Of a stretch of DNA of 64,000 bases, positions 46,412-58,411 are shown one piece after another. The translations under genes were made by a program, and so were the position numbers. The stretch spans positions 1,922,001 through 1,986,000 of the forward strand of contig OY783205.1 in NCBI GenBank assembly GCA_963678705.1. Direction: 5' to 3'. The notes below the pieces were generated by a model. That model worked only from the letters and a program-made list of their open reading frames with translations. It was not told where the DNA came from and ran no database searches. This DNA comes from Panorpa germanica (Eukaryota > Arthropoda > Insecta > Mecoptera > Panorpidae). Positions within the stretch are counted from its first letter, which is position 1. Every line of letters begins with the position of its first letter.

Positions 46412-49331
46412 TTAAGTATTTCTCCGCTTCATCGTACTCGTATGTGAGTACGAGAATGTTACTTTTATGTTTGTCAGCAATACTCCATGAGGAATGCACA
46501 TAGTTTCGGTAATGCGCCAATAATGCTGCGGAATTTTAGCACAATTAAATAGGGATCAAAAATACCGTAATATCCTACAGAATTCAAGATAGTGTCATTA
46601 CGGCATACATAAGTAACAAACAAGACAAACTGTATGCTACTTCCCAGATGTGGTGAATTCGTGTACTATGCTGATCCATTATAACAGCATTACCTGCAGA
46701 TATGTCTCTAACGACAGTTCGGTCATTCCGCTTGCTTTTAGAGTGAGGTCCACCTGGGCGTAAGCCATCGACAACAAAACTGATCTCTGGTCTTCAATGT
46801 TAAGGTCATACCATTTGTTATTGTACAGGTCAAAGGAAAATTCACTTATCTGTAAATACATATCAAGTATTAATATACACCGCGCCCACCGCCTAATCCG
46901 CCTCTTTTATAAAATTGTTTACAACAAGGTACTTACTTTGTTTTTCAAAATTTCGCCGTAGAAACAATACAGGCAAAGTTGAAGCATGACAGACAACGCA
47001 AATGTCAACATTTTGGAATTGTTATTTGTGGCCATAAACAGAGATGTGGAAATCAATAAGAAACTGCTCGAAAATTGAACTAACAGTATTTTTGAAAATG
47101 TCTTGTTAATTATCTTGATGACCCTGAAACAAATTGTTATTCTCCTATTATTTATTTATTCTTATGAAGTTAAGATATTAATATATGATTAAAAATAGCG
47201 TAACTTAGCTATTTCCTTATTCGAAGATAAAATTTAACTCGTTACAAAAAGATATACGTAAAGAACTTAAAAAGTTTGGGCTGCTGTTTCTCACTTGGCT
47301 ACAACTTCTTGTCAACCACGTCTAAACAAGTATAACTTCATTAAATTTATACATTCGCGTCCTTGTCTGATGAACGGTGTGTCCTCTAACACTCTCTCGC
47401 TCTTATATATCTTTAGCTGTTAGCAACCTCCACTTGCAGGCACATAAGCAACCGTATTATATTGTGTAGAGATAGAAATTAGCTTCAATGCAGCCATATT
47501 TTGATACCGTATTTCTTTAATAATAATTATCTATAAAAATTGTATTTTGATTTAAAATACACATGGATGTAGTAACTACTTAATCAGATCTTAGACTCTG
47601 AGAAATGAATGATTACATTTAACCTGAACTTAGTTATAATAATTTCAATGTAAATACGATTTTGACAACATGGTCATGTTAGTAGAAAATCGTCCAACCA
47701 TAGACCACTTTTTGATTATTTAATCACTTCAATGGGACTATTAACCAGTGGCGTAGCTAGGTAACCAAAAGCCACGGTGCAAAAAGAAACTGTGGCCCTA
47801 ACTAAACTGTTGAGGTTTTATCAAGTCAAAATATATATATAAGAGTAATTCATAAAATGTTTCACTCATGTAAATCAGATCTCTTCGATCACGATCATTG
47901 TTCGCAAGACTCAGCAATACGGCCACCGGTTATTACTGCATACCTCACAACAATGGTCTATCTTCGATAAATCTAAATCTAAACTATTCTTTTTATAAAA
48001 TGAAATAAACACTGTGATTTCTCATAAGCCTCAATGTTAAATTAAAAAATTCAAAGTTCAATATATTTTAACTGGTTCTCCGCAGTTTTTCTAAAATTTA
48101 ACGAGATCATTAATTATTAATATGCCAAATTTTAGAAAATATTAAACGGTAACTCTCTGACCTGAGTACTACCTTAAAATCGTGTTGCAACCTATTTTAT
48201 TTACATTCCAAAGGTGGGAGAATTTTTAGCTAGTACAATACGAGGTTCACTGGTCAGGGTCGGAGGGCCGCCTGAGCTTGAGGGCCCCGGTGCCCAGCAC
48301 CGACTGGCCCATACCTAGCTACGTCAGTGCTATTAACATATATAGACTTTGAAATAAAGTTGAATTCGATTATTTTCTTTGTATAACGAATATAATGTTA
48401 ATAAGGTTGCCTATTTATTTTCATCAAAGTAAAACGAATGTTAATTATTGTAAAAAACATGCATACATTTCTGTAATACAGTACTAATATAAAGAACATT
48501 CCTTGTTCGTTTCTTCCTTGTTATTACTGTTTCAATGATCTTAAATGACATTCTTAAAAGGAATTCTCTAAGATTTAACTAGCAAAAATAAAAGTTTTAC
48601 CTGATTATGTTGCTATGCATTTCATAAATTTCTCTAAATTGCAGGTGTCGTTCTTCTTTAGATTCACCCAATTGCGTTACTTTATGCTTCATCACATTAA
48701 TTTGTAAGCAAACTTCCGCCACCAATAAAATAAAGATGGCGTCCATGCCAACTGTCAAATGCATGCACACCACTACTGTCAAAACGATAAAAACATAATT
48801 GACTACGTAATAAGGTTGTTCCAATGGCGGTCCAAGGGGAAGATAATATGCAAATGGTAAACTTCTCTCTGATTTGAATATTGGGCTTGTAAAGAGCAAT
48901 GTTAACGTTATCCAGTAGCAAGTTATCATGGTCACCATGCTCCAAGTTGGCCGCTTGATAAATATGGTATCTTCGTATTGTTTGTCTTCCTCTATGTCGC
49001 CCTGATATTTCGCTCGGAATGTTCTGAACTCCGTTACAAGGACAATGATGTCTTGGTAAACATATTGCAGAGCAATCAACTTGAACAAGTTTTGGTAGCA
49101 CCCTGCTGCAATCATCAACGCTTCTGACAACTCTACAAAGTTGTTGAAGTGGTAGTAGAAGGCAGTTGTTGTCGCTATTGGGGTCATGGCCATCAGCAAA
49201 GTCGCACAGAATCGTTTCACTTTGCTTTTGATGCCAACAGACCAGGACTCGCTTAATACCTCATAACCGCTAACGCATAATATTAGATTCACCGTGCTGA
49301 TGATGCTCTCCAACTCCTCGTGAGGGTGCAT
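46412..49331 (-). CDS. odorant receptor, insect 7tm_6 family (4 exons, about 395 aa)
   Basis: Exons in coding order: 49331-48601, 47123-46937, 46849-46694 and, less surely, 46525-46412. Introns are GT/AG and phases agree (2, 0, 0), giving 396 codons, the usual length for the family. Several hydrophobic helices are visible (ATLLMAMTPIATTTAFYY, VFIVLTVVVCMHLTVGMDA, ALSVMLQLCLYCFYGE). The family C-terminal signature is clear: FYGEILKNK, then DLYNNKWYDL, then LSLETYLQ. These proteins form ligand-gated cation channels with Orco in antennal neurons; the ligand cannot be read from sequence. The last exon ends VTFSYSHTSTMKRRNT, resembling the usual (T)SYSYFTxLRR tail, but carries a longer lead-in than normal, so its acceptor may be wrong. 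The style is that of lepidopteran receptors. The open frame at 48697-49101 is a shadow. Confidence 0.87.
47746..48329. mobile_element. non-autonomous hAT-like element in odorant receptor intron 1
   Basis: The ends CAGTGGCGTAGCTAGGTA and, reversed, CACTGACGTAGCTAGGTA differ at only two positions. A perfect 8-bp direct repeat, CTATTAAC, lies outside both ends (47738-47745, 48330-48337). This is diagnostic of an insertion of hAT type. The interior carries a half copy of the palindromic MITE E (about 47858-47930) and a GC-rich right arm (GAGGGCCCCGGTGCCCAGC). There is no transposase. Confidence 0.9.
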
Positions 49332-50621
49332 CTTGCTGCTGGAATGAATTTATGTTACTGTGGAAACTCGTATTTCGCACAAACAAATATTTCTGTTTAC
49401 ATAAATATTGATATTACCTACCTTAAATGTTTTCCTGTGTGAAAGTGATATAAGAGTGAACGCATGATACGGTGCTGTCTCTTATAACAATATTTCCTGG
49501 CTGTCGTATGTAAGGCGTTGGGCGTATCACTTAGTTCCTAAAGGGTGTAATTAAATTTTCTTTCGTGCGAGAAAAAGTATTTATTTTCAACAAGAGTTAT
49601 ACAACATTTTGCTGCCGGGCGTTTCTGGTATCATCATAAACTACTACGCAAACATCGACGATGTTTGTAAAAGTCCAACTATTTATCTGTGCCAGTATGT
49701 TTCTAAACATAACCTTTAAAAGGATGTTCTTTGCTTTGTGGAGTAGAGAACAAATTTCTGTGGCACGTTTCTACAGCAGCAGTTCGGGCGATGCAGTTGT
49801 AAACTAAACAAAATCAAAGAGACAGGAGATGTCGATTTATTCTTGTTATTAGAATAACCTTCGATTGTGATTTAAACAAGAATTCACCAAAATGAACGAT
49901 TACTATTTTTATTTTATATTAGAGGACCCGACAGACGTTGTCCTGTCTAAATTTAAATAAATTTTTACACAATTCAACTAAAAATAAATACCTAAATCAA
50001 TTTTTCACAATTTCTTTTCTCTTCTTATCAAAATCGATGACTTTTTTTTTAAGTCCAATTCCTAAATACGGACCTATTACTTTAGTAAAAGATTTATAAA
50101 AATGATACAATTCGGAATATGTCGGATTAACTCGGAGTCAGTCGGTCAGTTACTCGGGGTCAGTTGAAATATCTAAGTTAACAAAATATACATTTTTTGA
50201 TAAAATTCTATGCATATACGGTAAAATGAGACATTTTAACTTAGGTTCTCTTACTTGGGTTTCATTATATCTACAATCTACATCTTTATACATTTTCTAT
50301 TCAACCCTTAGGTTCACTTCCTCAATTTTTTCTTCGCGGTTTTAATTCCATGTGCTAACATAGGATTCCATGTGTTACAGAATTCGTGTTTTTATTCGGG
50401 AGGAATTATTCTGCAGTCGGACCTAGGCCTTAATGTTACAAATAAAAAAATCAAATTTAATTATAAAACGGTTTGGGGTTGATCAAAGATAGCACAAAAA
50501 AATAGATAATGATGACAGTAGTAGAGTAGGATAGATATACAATATGGATCGCTCTAATCCACGGCTTACTCTACATGCGAGGTGCATACCAGATATGTCG
50601 ATTTAATATGGAAACGGATAT
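49332..50621. other. upstream of the odorant receptor, intergenic
   Basis: No gene. A short dispersed repeat begins AGAGGACCCGACAGACGTTG at 49922; its relative is at about 59207. The presumed receptor promoter lies in the first few hundred bases, but no motif can be defended. Confidence 0.4.
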
Positions 50622-51248
50622 GGGCTTGAGTCCTATGTCTTAATTTCTATAAAAGTGTACTATATATTGATAAAGTGGGTTACTAGAACCTCAAATGTTA
50701 CATTATTTTTTAATAACTCCTTATATGTTAAAAGATATTAACAATTAAAAAAGTCATTTTGTCTCTTTAATTATTAAAGGGATTCAAAGTTATACACATT
50801 CCAACTGCATGTGACATCACAATGCTTGTGTAAGGTTACCAACCTCACAGATCATAAATCTCTGCAATATGTATTTATATATCAAAATATCAAATATTAT
50901 TTACAGCTATTTCAAGGAACAATTAAATTTCAATATTATGTCTGCCTTAGCAGGGTTAAATAAAATAAAAACTTATTATTCTTTGACTTGATTATTTGAC
51001 TACCAACAGCTACAGAACATTACCACAACACTGACCCACTCAACAAATTACTGATGTTAAAGTGCATTTCACGTCATACAAATATGGCCGACCATTTCTA
51101 GCGCTAAAACTACAATTCAAACTTTTAATTGCTATATCTCCGTCAACATTTAGATATTTAATAAAATAGACACGCGAATACACATTTATTAACATCAATT
51201 TCAATCAACAATTGAAAAATCGACCACTAAAAAATGAGGACCCAAGCC
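50622..51248 (+). mobile_element. MITE family A, copy 4
   Basis: GGGCTTGAGTCCTATGTC at the left; the right end reads GAGGACCCAAGCC. Full-length with a few end mismatches. Confidence 0.87.
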
Positions 51249-53079
51249 AATTTATTCTTAGACCCACTGAAGTTATAGAGTTTCCAATGCATACAAATGG
51301 TTGATCACCTCACTGTAAAATAAACTGATTACATGGTTCTGACAGTTCCAAGACAAAGCAGGTACAATAGATGAATGAATACATGATGCCGGGAACTGCA
51401 CGGCCGTGCTGTTCAATATTCAACGCGTAATGATTAAATGTCATACGGATCCAATAGATTATGCTCTATATCAATGTGTACAGAGTCTAAATAGGGAATC
51501 ATGTTTTCCAGAATGTTACTAAAAATATTATTATAATACAATGCACCACCTACATTCAATTTGTGTACTAAAGAAAGTACTGTTTCCCCTTAATAAAGAA
51601 ATAACAGTTGAGCAGCTACTATTCACTCACATAGCTAGTTTCACCACACAAAACACCGCAAAACTTACAATTATACGATACCATTAGTGACGCACTTTAT
51701 GACAATGAGTGCGGTGTTTTGACTAAAACTAAAATAATATTGAAATTTCTACAAATCACCAAATTAATAAATAACTTAAATTATTATATTAAGTCATATA
51801 TAAAGAAACTTATATTATTATGAATATTTGTCCTTTTAATAATAATAAGTTATTAAATATCATAATTAGTTTTTCCAATCAAATGGGATTTGATATCTAA
51901 ACATTTTTACTTTCCTATACATATTGTAGAAATCCCTAACATGTTAAAGTGTTAATATGTTTGCCAATCAGATTAGTTAGGCGCTGTGTTGCTCTGCAAC
52001 AGTGGTGTTCTAACGATAATAAAATAGTGTACCTTCGCAATAATTACGAATGAATTATTCTATTTATATTATAAAAAGGTATATATATTTAATGAATTAA
52101 ATATATAAAAAATAGTCTATAACGTGAATACAATAATAATTACTTATTCCGTTTGCTTTGTTTGAGGGTATGATTCGTTTTCAATTTAGAATAATAGAAG
52201 AAAAGATTTAGAAAGTTTAGAACATAAATTGATATTTATGCGCATAAGGCGCTGCTATGGATATACCTCCGTTTTTATTTAGGCATAAATTTGACTGATG
52301 TGTTTATCATGTATAGGTTTTCTATCGGATAAAGGTAAACTGTTTTGATAATACAGAGCAGCTATTGTTCTACAGAAAGAGAGAATTATTTAATCATACC
52401 TACAGATAAACATTTAATTTACACAAAACCTCTTACACAGAAATAACAGTTAAGAAATTTCTAGAGAAAACACTAATCTGTCATTTTAAAAAGGTTGTAA
52501 TCCTTGCTATGAATAGGTTTGTATGTATGATAATATTCTAGGATTGCAAAATATCAACAGCATTTATTAAAATAACCATGAAATATGAACCGGAATCTAA
52601 AGAATTTGTTTATAATAATTTCAAATTACATTTATTATTATTAACTTTTACATAACAACTTGTGCAACTTTATTAATATTTGACATAAAGATATGAACTG
52701 TACCGTTGGTAACCTTACACAAGGATTGTGATGTCATATGCACTTGGAATGTGCATGACTTACTGAGTGCTAGACCAAATCTAAAGTATTGTTCTCTTAA
52801 ATTGCTATATTAAAGTATAGTCTATATAAACCTTTTGTAAAACGAGTTGCAATTAATCCGGTTCATAACAGTTTTGGGGTCCTTGATGCGTGTAAGGCCT
52901 GTGCAGTAATGCTTGTAACAAAACAGCAAATGCAATGTTTGTAAAAATAACAGTTGGAATAAGGTGAATGTACACAGGAAGGTGCTTATTTGTTAACAAT
53001 ATACAAGGTTCTAGCGATTAATACTAAATAAATTCAAGAAGAGCGTCATAATAGCGATGGATATTCGTATTTTTGCAAT
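51249..53079. other. intergenic, no gene seen
   Basis: AT-rich. A 50-base minus-strand scrap of MITE family A (GTAACCTTACACAAGGATTG, ..CACTTGGAATGTG) lies at about 52704-52754. Confidence 0.5.
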
Positions 53080-53775
53080 AGGCTTGTGTCGTATGTCTTT
53101 TTTCTATAAAAGTGTACTATATATTGCTAAAGTTGGTTACTAGAACCTCAAATGTTCAATTATTTTTTAATAACTCCTTATATTTAAAAAGATATTAACA
53201 ATTAAAAAAGCAGTTTTATCTCTTTAATTATTAAAGGGGTTCAACGTTGGACAACATTCCAACTACATGTGACCTCACAACCGGTAGTTGCTATCTCCTT
53301 TATACAACAGTGCGTAAAAGAGATATATTCTTGACAGAACTCAGACAAGTTTACAGGTTACCAACTTTACAGCTCATAAATCTCTGCTATATGTATTTAT
53401 ATATCAAAATATCAAATATTATTTACAGCTATTTCAAAGAACAATACAATTCCAATATTATGTCTGCCGTAACAGGGTTAAATAAAATAAAAACTTATTA
53501 TTCTTTGACTTGACTTGATTATTTCGACTACCAACAGCTACAAAATATTACCACAGCACTGACCTAATTAACAAATAACAGACGTATAAAATGCATTTCA
53601 CGTCATACAAATGGCCGACCATCTCTAGCGCTAAAGCTATAATTCAAATTTTTAATTGCTATATCTCCGTCAACATTTAGATATTTAATAAAATAGACAC
53701 GCCAATACACATTTATTAACATCAATTTCATTCAACAATTAAAAAATCAACCACTAAAAAATGAGGACACAAACC
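53080..53775 (+). mobile_element. MITE family A, copy 5 (with internal insertion)
   Basis: Family A from GGCTTGTGTCGTATGTC to GAGGACACAAACC. Compared with other copies it carries about 70 extra bases near 53283-53355 in the middle (GGTAGTTGCTATCTCC.. to ..CAGACAAGTTTAC). Confidence 0.85.
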
Positions 53776-53801
53776 TATTTATATACATATACTAGCTGTC
53801 C

Positions 53802-54135
53802 CGGCCACGCGTTGCTGTGACTAACGTTTTTGTCATATTACATTACATAGCGCCATCTATTGAAAATTTACTCAATCTAGTCAACAGAATATTTACTCAA
53901 TCTAGTCAACAGATGTCGCCATCATCGTCGCCAGATGTCATATGTCATATACAGATAATTAATAGACAAATAATTTGCAATAAGATAATATTGCAATCAT
54001 AAATTGAGATGTAAGCTATCCTATCTTTCAAGTTGGATCAAACTGCACACGGTGTACAAATTTGATTAAAATCGGTTAAGTAGTTTAGGAGTCCATCGCG
54101 GACATACAACGTGACACGTAATTTATATATATTAA
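53802..54135. repeat. dispersed repeat (ACTAGCTGTCCCGGCC...)
   Basis: Starts ACTAGCTGTCCCGGCCACGC and ends after a GTTAAGTAGTTTAGGAGTCC block and AACGTGACACG. This begin/end pairing is common in insect genomes, but I cannot assign its class with certainty (SINE-, LINE-tail- or Helitron-like). Contains a 22-base tandem duplication, TTTACTCAATCTAGTCAACA plus GA, near 53868-53913. Confidence 0.5.
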
Positions 54136-54210
54136 GAAGATGTAGGTGTTAGGCTTTGGAATCACCAATATATACTAGGTTATATGATTAGAATATATCA
54201 TTATGAATAC

Positions 54211-54950
54211 TTAAGGAGGTACAGGACGTTAACGTAAATGATGAAAACGTTGTGAAATTTGAAGGGTCGATACAAATAATTAAAATACATGCTGTCTCAA
54301 AATTTTAGAGACCTAGGGTTCATATTTTTCTTTTTATACATGATTTAAAATAGTCATTTTCCATACAAATCATAATTTTTAGCTCAATTTCACCACATAA
54401 TTTAACTTTTAACCATAAAAAAATGGTGACACGGCTTTCAAAAACTAGGTGTATATAAAATAATCTTTTCTGTAACTATTGCAAAAAGAAAATTATCAAA
54501 AGGATACCTATTTACAAAAATATTTAAATAAAACCAGTAAGAAACAGTAAATATTGGTTATAAGCCGACAACGCGCAAATGCTAATTTGAGCGGGAAATT
54601 CAAAATCGGAATAAATGTTATATAAAATATAACACCTAAATTATATAGGTGCCAACACACGTAAATTTGCAGCGTTGCCAAATTTATTATTCCTTTTTCA
54701 AAATATTTAATTAGTATTTAAATTGAATTAATATAAATTTGATATTAAATATAGGTAATTTTTAATTTATTAAACTATTATATGCATAAAAAATCATTTT
54801 AACTAGCAAAAAGCAGTTTAATAGGGAATTGAAAAATTCATTTTCAAAGGTACAGTTCCAATATTTGCTCGTCTCTCATGTACTTCGTATTTTGCATTTC
54901 GTATTACCGAGAGATAAATTTTTTGCATTGACGGTACGTCCTGTACCTAG
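54211..54950 (-). mobile_element. MITE family B, copy 3
   Basis: Minus-strand copy with TTAAGGAGGTACAGGACGTT at 54211 and ..GACGGTACGTCCTGTACC at the other end. The right end is followed by a partial duplication, TAGTCCTGTACCTGTCC, before the next TTAA. Confidence 0.85.
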
Positions 54951-55704
54951 TCCTGTACCTGTCCTAGCCTTAATTTAATACAAGTTATGATTTCGACCAT
55001 CCATGCAAGTTCATCTTCATGTTTACAAAATTATACTCTATTCCTGGTACACTATTCCCTTATCAATATTTGTCCCCGTTGTAACATTCAAGTAAAAAAT
55101 ATAAAGATTTTACTTCCGTTGCAGAGAAGCTGTATCAAAGGTTATTCGCATATACACCTATATCGTCGAGGCACACATTCTATTCCATAATATCTATAAT
55201 ATATTGAAGTGTTTATTTTTACAACAAGTGCTCGTATCACATATGGATTATTCACGTTTAAAACATTTACTGGTATCATTTGTTTATCTTATCTGTTAAA
55301 TCCACTTGTGCTGAGGTGACTGAAGAGTGGGGAGGGATCCAGGTGAGTCGGGGGCAGGTGGCAAGGTGGGGGGCTCTAACTACTAGGAATATTGAAAACG
55401 ATCCAAAACACATTGTTGTGCCAGGCCAGTGTGTGTTTGTGTGAGTTTGAGTGTTGGATTATTCAATGTTTAATAAATGCAAAAATTAATATCACACTTT
55501 GCCACTCATTAGTCATCCATTTAGTGTGTGTGGTGCAGTTGTAGTAGTTGTATTTATACCTGCATTTACATGATTAAAATATGCTAATTACTTTACTCAT
55601 TCGTGATAGTTACCTGTGCAATCTGTGTCTGGAATAAAACGAAAGAAATGTTTTATTAAAATATTTGTTTTGAAGTAAAAACCGTTTAATATCCGTCTGT
55701 AATC
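54951..55704. other. GC-richer stretch, possible promoter or 5' non-coding exon
   Basis: 55315-55380 is G-rich compared with its surroundings and contains a good donor, CCAG|GTGAGT, at 55342/55343. It could be a 5' non-coding exon of a gene whose first coding exon is at 55705, but nothing else supports this. Confidence 0.2.
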
Positions 55705-55761
55705 ATGTTCGAACGACTGGGCGAACGAGGGACCATTCTTTTTGCGGCCATTGTCACTATA
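55705..55761 (+). CDS. weak candidate first coding exon
   Basis: ATG opens MFERLGERGTILFAAIVTI, then a strong donor, ATA|GTAAGTAAAG. Charged residues followed by a hydrophobic run would suit a signal anchor or secretory leader. Without splicing the frame runs on for 79 codons to 55944. I recognise no family and found no convincing next exon in the window. It may be chance. Confidence 0.2.
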
Positions 55762-56409
55762 GTAAGTAAAGCAATGTTACTAATACCTTCAATAATACTG
55801 ATGACAATACCCAATAAACAATTTGGTGAAGTGTCCTATTTAGTGACGTTTCTATCACTATTTCACTTCAATTATAGTTTGCATCAACTTTATCTTCATT
55901 TGTATTCCGACAGGTGGAGTAATTTCGCTATTTGTAGCCGATAAAGTAAATATTTTATATGAAAGACTCTGAGAAACTGACCTATAAATGAACCCTTTCA
56001 TGACACAAAAATCATGACGCATCTTCAATATGATGTCAAAGTGACTCCAAAATGTTTACTGGGTAAATGTCATTAATTTGTGAACACTTATCTTTTTCAA
56101 CCTTTTATTATATTACTGCTTTAACAACTGGTCCACTAAACGTAAAACATGCCTCTTACACTTATTTAAGAATAATCTACTAATATTTAATAGTATAATA
56201 TTGCTGGGACTAGCAAAGGTAAGTGTAAACAAATCATTCATGACGTTTAACAAAGTTTTATGCACTTATTTATTAATTAGTCCTTGCGTTTCTTTTAACA
56301 GTCAATAAAATTTGCAATGTTTCTTAAGATCCGTACAGACTAGTGCGACATACCCATGCGACATCCAACATTTGTTGTACAACACATCTACACTGCAACT
56401 TAATACGTC

Positions 56410-57022
56410 GGGCTTGTGTCCACATTTTTTAGAGGTCGATTTTTCAATTGTTGTTTGAAATTGATGGTAATAAATGTGTATTGGTGTGTCTATTTTATTA
56501 AATATCTAAATGTTGACGAAGATATAAAATTTGTATTGTAGTTTTAGCGCTAGAAATGGTCGGCCTTATTTGTATGACGTGAAATGCATTTTAACGTCAG
56601 TTATTTGTTGAATAGGTCAGTGCTGTGGTACGGTTTTGCAGCTGTTGGTAGTCAAAATAATCAAGACAAGTCAAAGAATAATAAGTTTTTATTTTATTGA
56701 ACCCTGCTAAGGCAGACATAGTATTGGAATTTTATTGTTCCTGGAAATAGCTGTAAATAATATTTGATATTTTGATATATAAATACATATAGTAGAGATT
56801 TATGAGGTTGGTAGCAGTTGTGATGTCACATGCAATAGGAATGTGTACAACGTTGAATCCCTTTAATAATTAAAGAGACAAAATGACTTTTTTAATTGTT
56901 AATATCTCCTAACATATAAGGAGTTATTAAAAAATAATTGAACATTTGAGGTTCTAGTAACCCACTTTATCAATATACAGACACAATACTCTTTTATAGA
57001 AATTAGACATAGGACACAAACC
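56410..57022 (-). mobile_element. MITE family A, copy 6
   Basis: Minus-strand copy. At 56410 it reads GGGCTTGTGTCCACATTTTT (the family's right end reversed), and at 57022 it ends in ATAGGACACAAACC. It lacks about 20 bases around the TTACACAAGGAT block. Confidence 0.87.
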
Positions 57023-57664
57023 AATTGCTTCAACCTGCTTTAGAAAAAAATATATTTAGAAGTAAGGAAGTAATAAAAGTCAGTTATTTAACAAGGCATC
57101 TGCTAACTCGTGATTACCACAATTTGACAAGGGTCTATTTCATTTATCCATTTAAACACCATTTTCAAATAATTTTATTTATTCACTAAACACAACTAAA
57201 AAAGACATCAACGTACATTGAGATTATAGTAGAAACTGAGTAGGTACTCGACCCTTTTGTCCGAAATCATATTCAAAACCGTAATTCCTTTATTCCTTTT
57301 TTGTTTCATAAAAATACTACCTAGAATTTTTTAAAATAACGTAAGTAAGTGTTTTATTAGTGTCGCATGTTTATGTCGCATTAGTCTGTTCGTTAAAAGT
57401 ACAACACATTTAGAACACTCATGTCTAAATAATGTCAACTTATGAATGAAAATAGATAAAGGATGGATGTCACATGTTTATGTCGCACCAATCTGTACCA
57501 TACACTTACACTTACACTTACTTAAGCATAACCTATTAATATTTAATAGTAACAGTTTTTATTGAGAAAAGTAAGTGTAAACAAATCAAACACGATGTTT
57601 AACAAAGTTTTATGCACTTATTTGTTATATCCTATATTTATTATATATAATCCTTGAATTTCTT
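57023..57664. other. intergenic, no gene seen
   Basis: AT-rich. A segment at about 57490-57645 (CTTACTTAAGCATAA..AATATTTAATAG..AAGTAAGTGTAAACAAATC, GTTTAACAAAGTTTTATGCA) repeats 56155-56270 with differences, pointing to a local duplication or shared element. Confidence 0.4.
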
Positions 57665-58411
57665 TTAAGGAGGTAGAGGACGTACCGTCAATGTAAAAAG
57701 TTTATCTCTCGGTAATACGAAATACGTATTTCGAAATATGTGAGGCACGAGCAAATATTGGGACTGTACCTTTGAAAATAAATTTTTTAATTGCTTATTA
57801 AACTGCTTTTTGTCTGCTAAAATGATTTTTTTGTGCATATAATAATTTAATAAAAAAAAATACCTATAATTAATATCAAATTTAAATTCAAATTAAATAT
57901 TTTGAAAAATTAATAAAAAATTTAGCAACGCTGTAAATTTACGTGTGTTGACGCATGCGTGTTTTGTTTTTTTGACAGCCAAATTGTTATATTTTATATA
58001 AACCCGTGTCAATATTTTTTCATATTTTGAATTTCCTGCTCGATTTGCTATTTGCAACGTTGCCGGCTCATAACCCACATTTACTGTTTCTTAAAGGTTT
58101 TATTTAAATATTTTCATATATAGGTATCCTTTTGATAATTTTCTTTTTGCAATAGTTTCAGAAAAGATTATTTTATATACACCTAGTTTTTGAAAGACGT
58201 GTCACCATTTTTTTATAGTTAAAAGTTATATTATGTGGTAAAATTGAGCTAAACATTATGATTTGTATGGAAAATGACTATTTTTAATCATGTATAAAAA
58301 GAAAACTATGAACCCTAGGTCTCTAAAATTTTGAGACGGCATGTGTTTTTATCGACCCTCCAAATTTCACGACGTTTTAATAATTTACGTTAAGGTCCTA
58401 TACCTCCTTAA
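57665..58411 (+). mobile_element. MITE family B, copy 4
   Basis: TTAAGGAGGTAGAGGACGTA at the left and CCTATACCTCCTTAA at the right, with the family interior throughout. Confidence 0.87.

Noticed and set aside
46329-46520. 63-codon minus-strand frame as a separate gene
   Set aside because: It overlaps the proposed last exon and 3' UTR of the receptor in another frame and includes the poly(A) signal region.
48697-49101. 134-codon minus-strand frame
   Set aside because: Alternative frame of odorant receptor exon 1.
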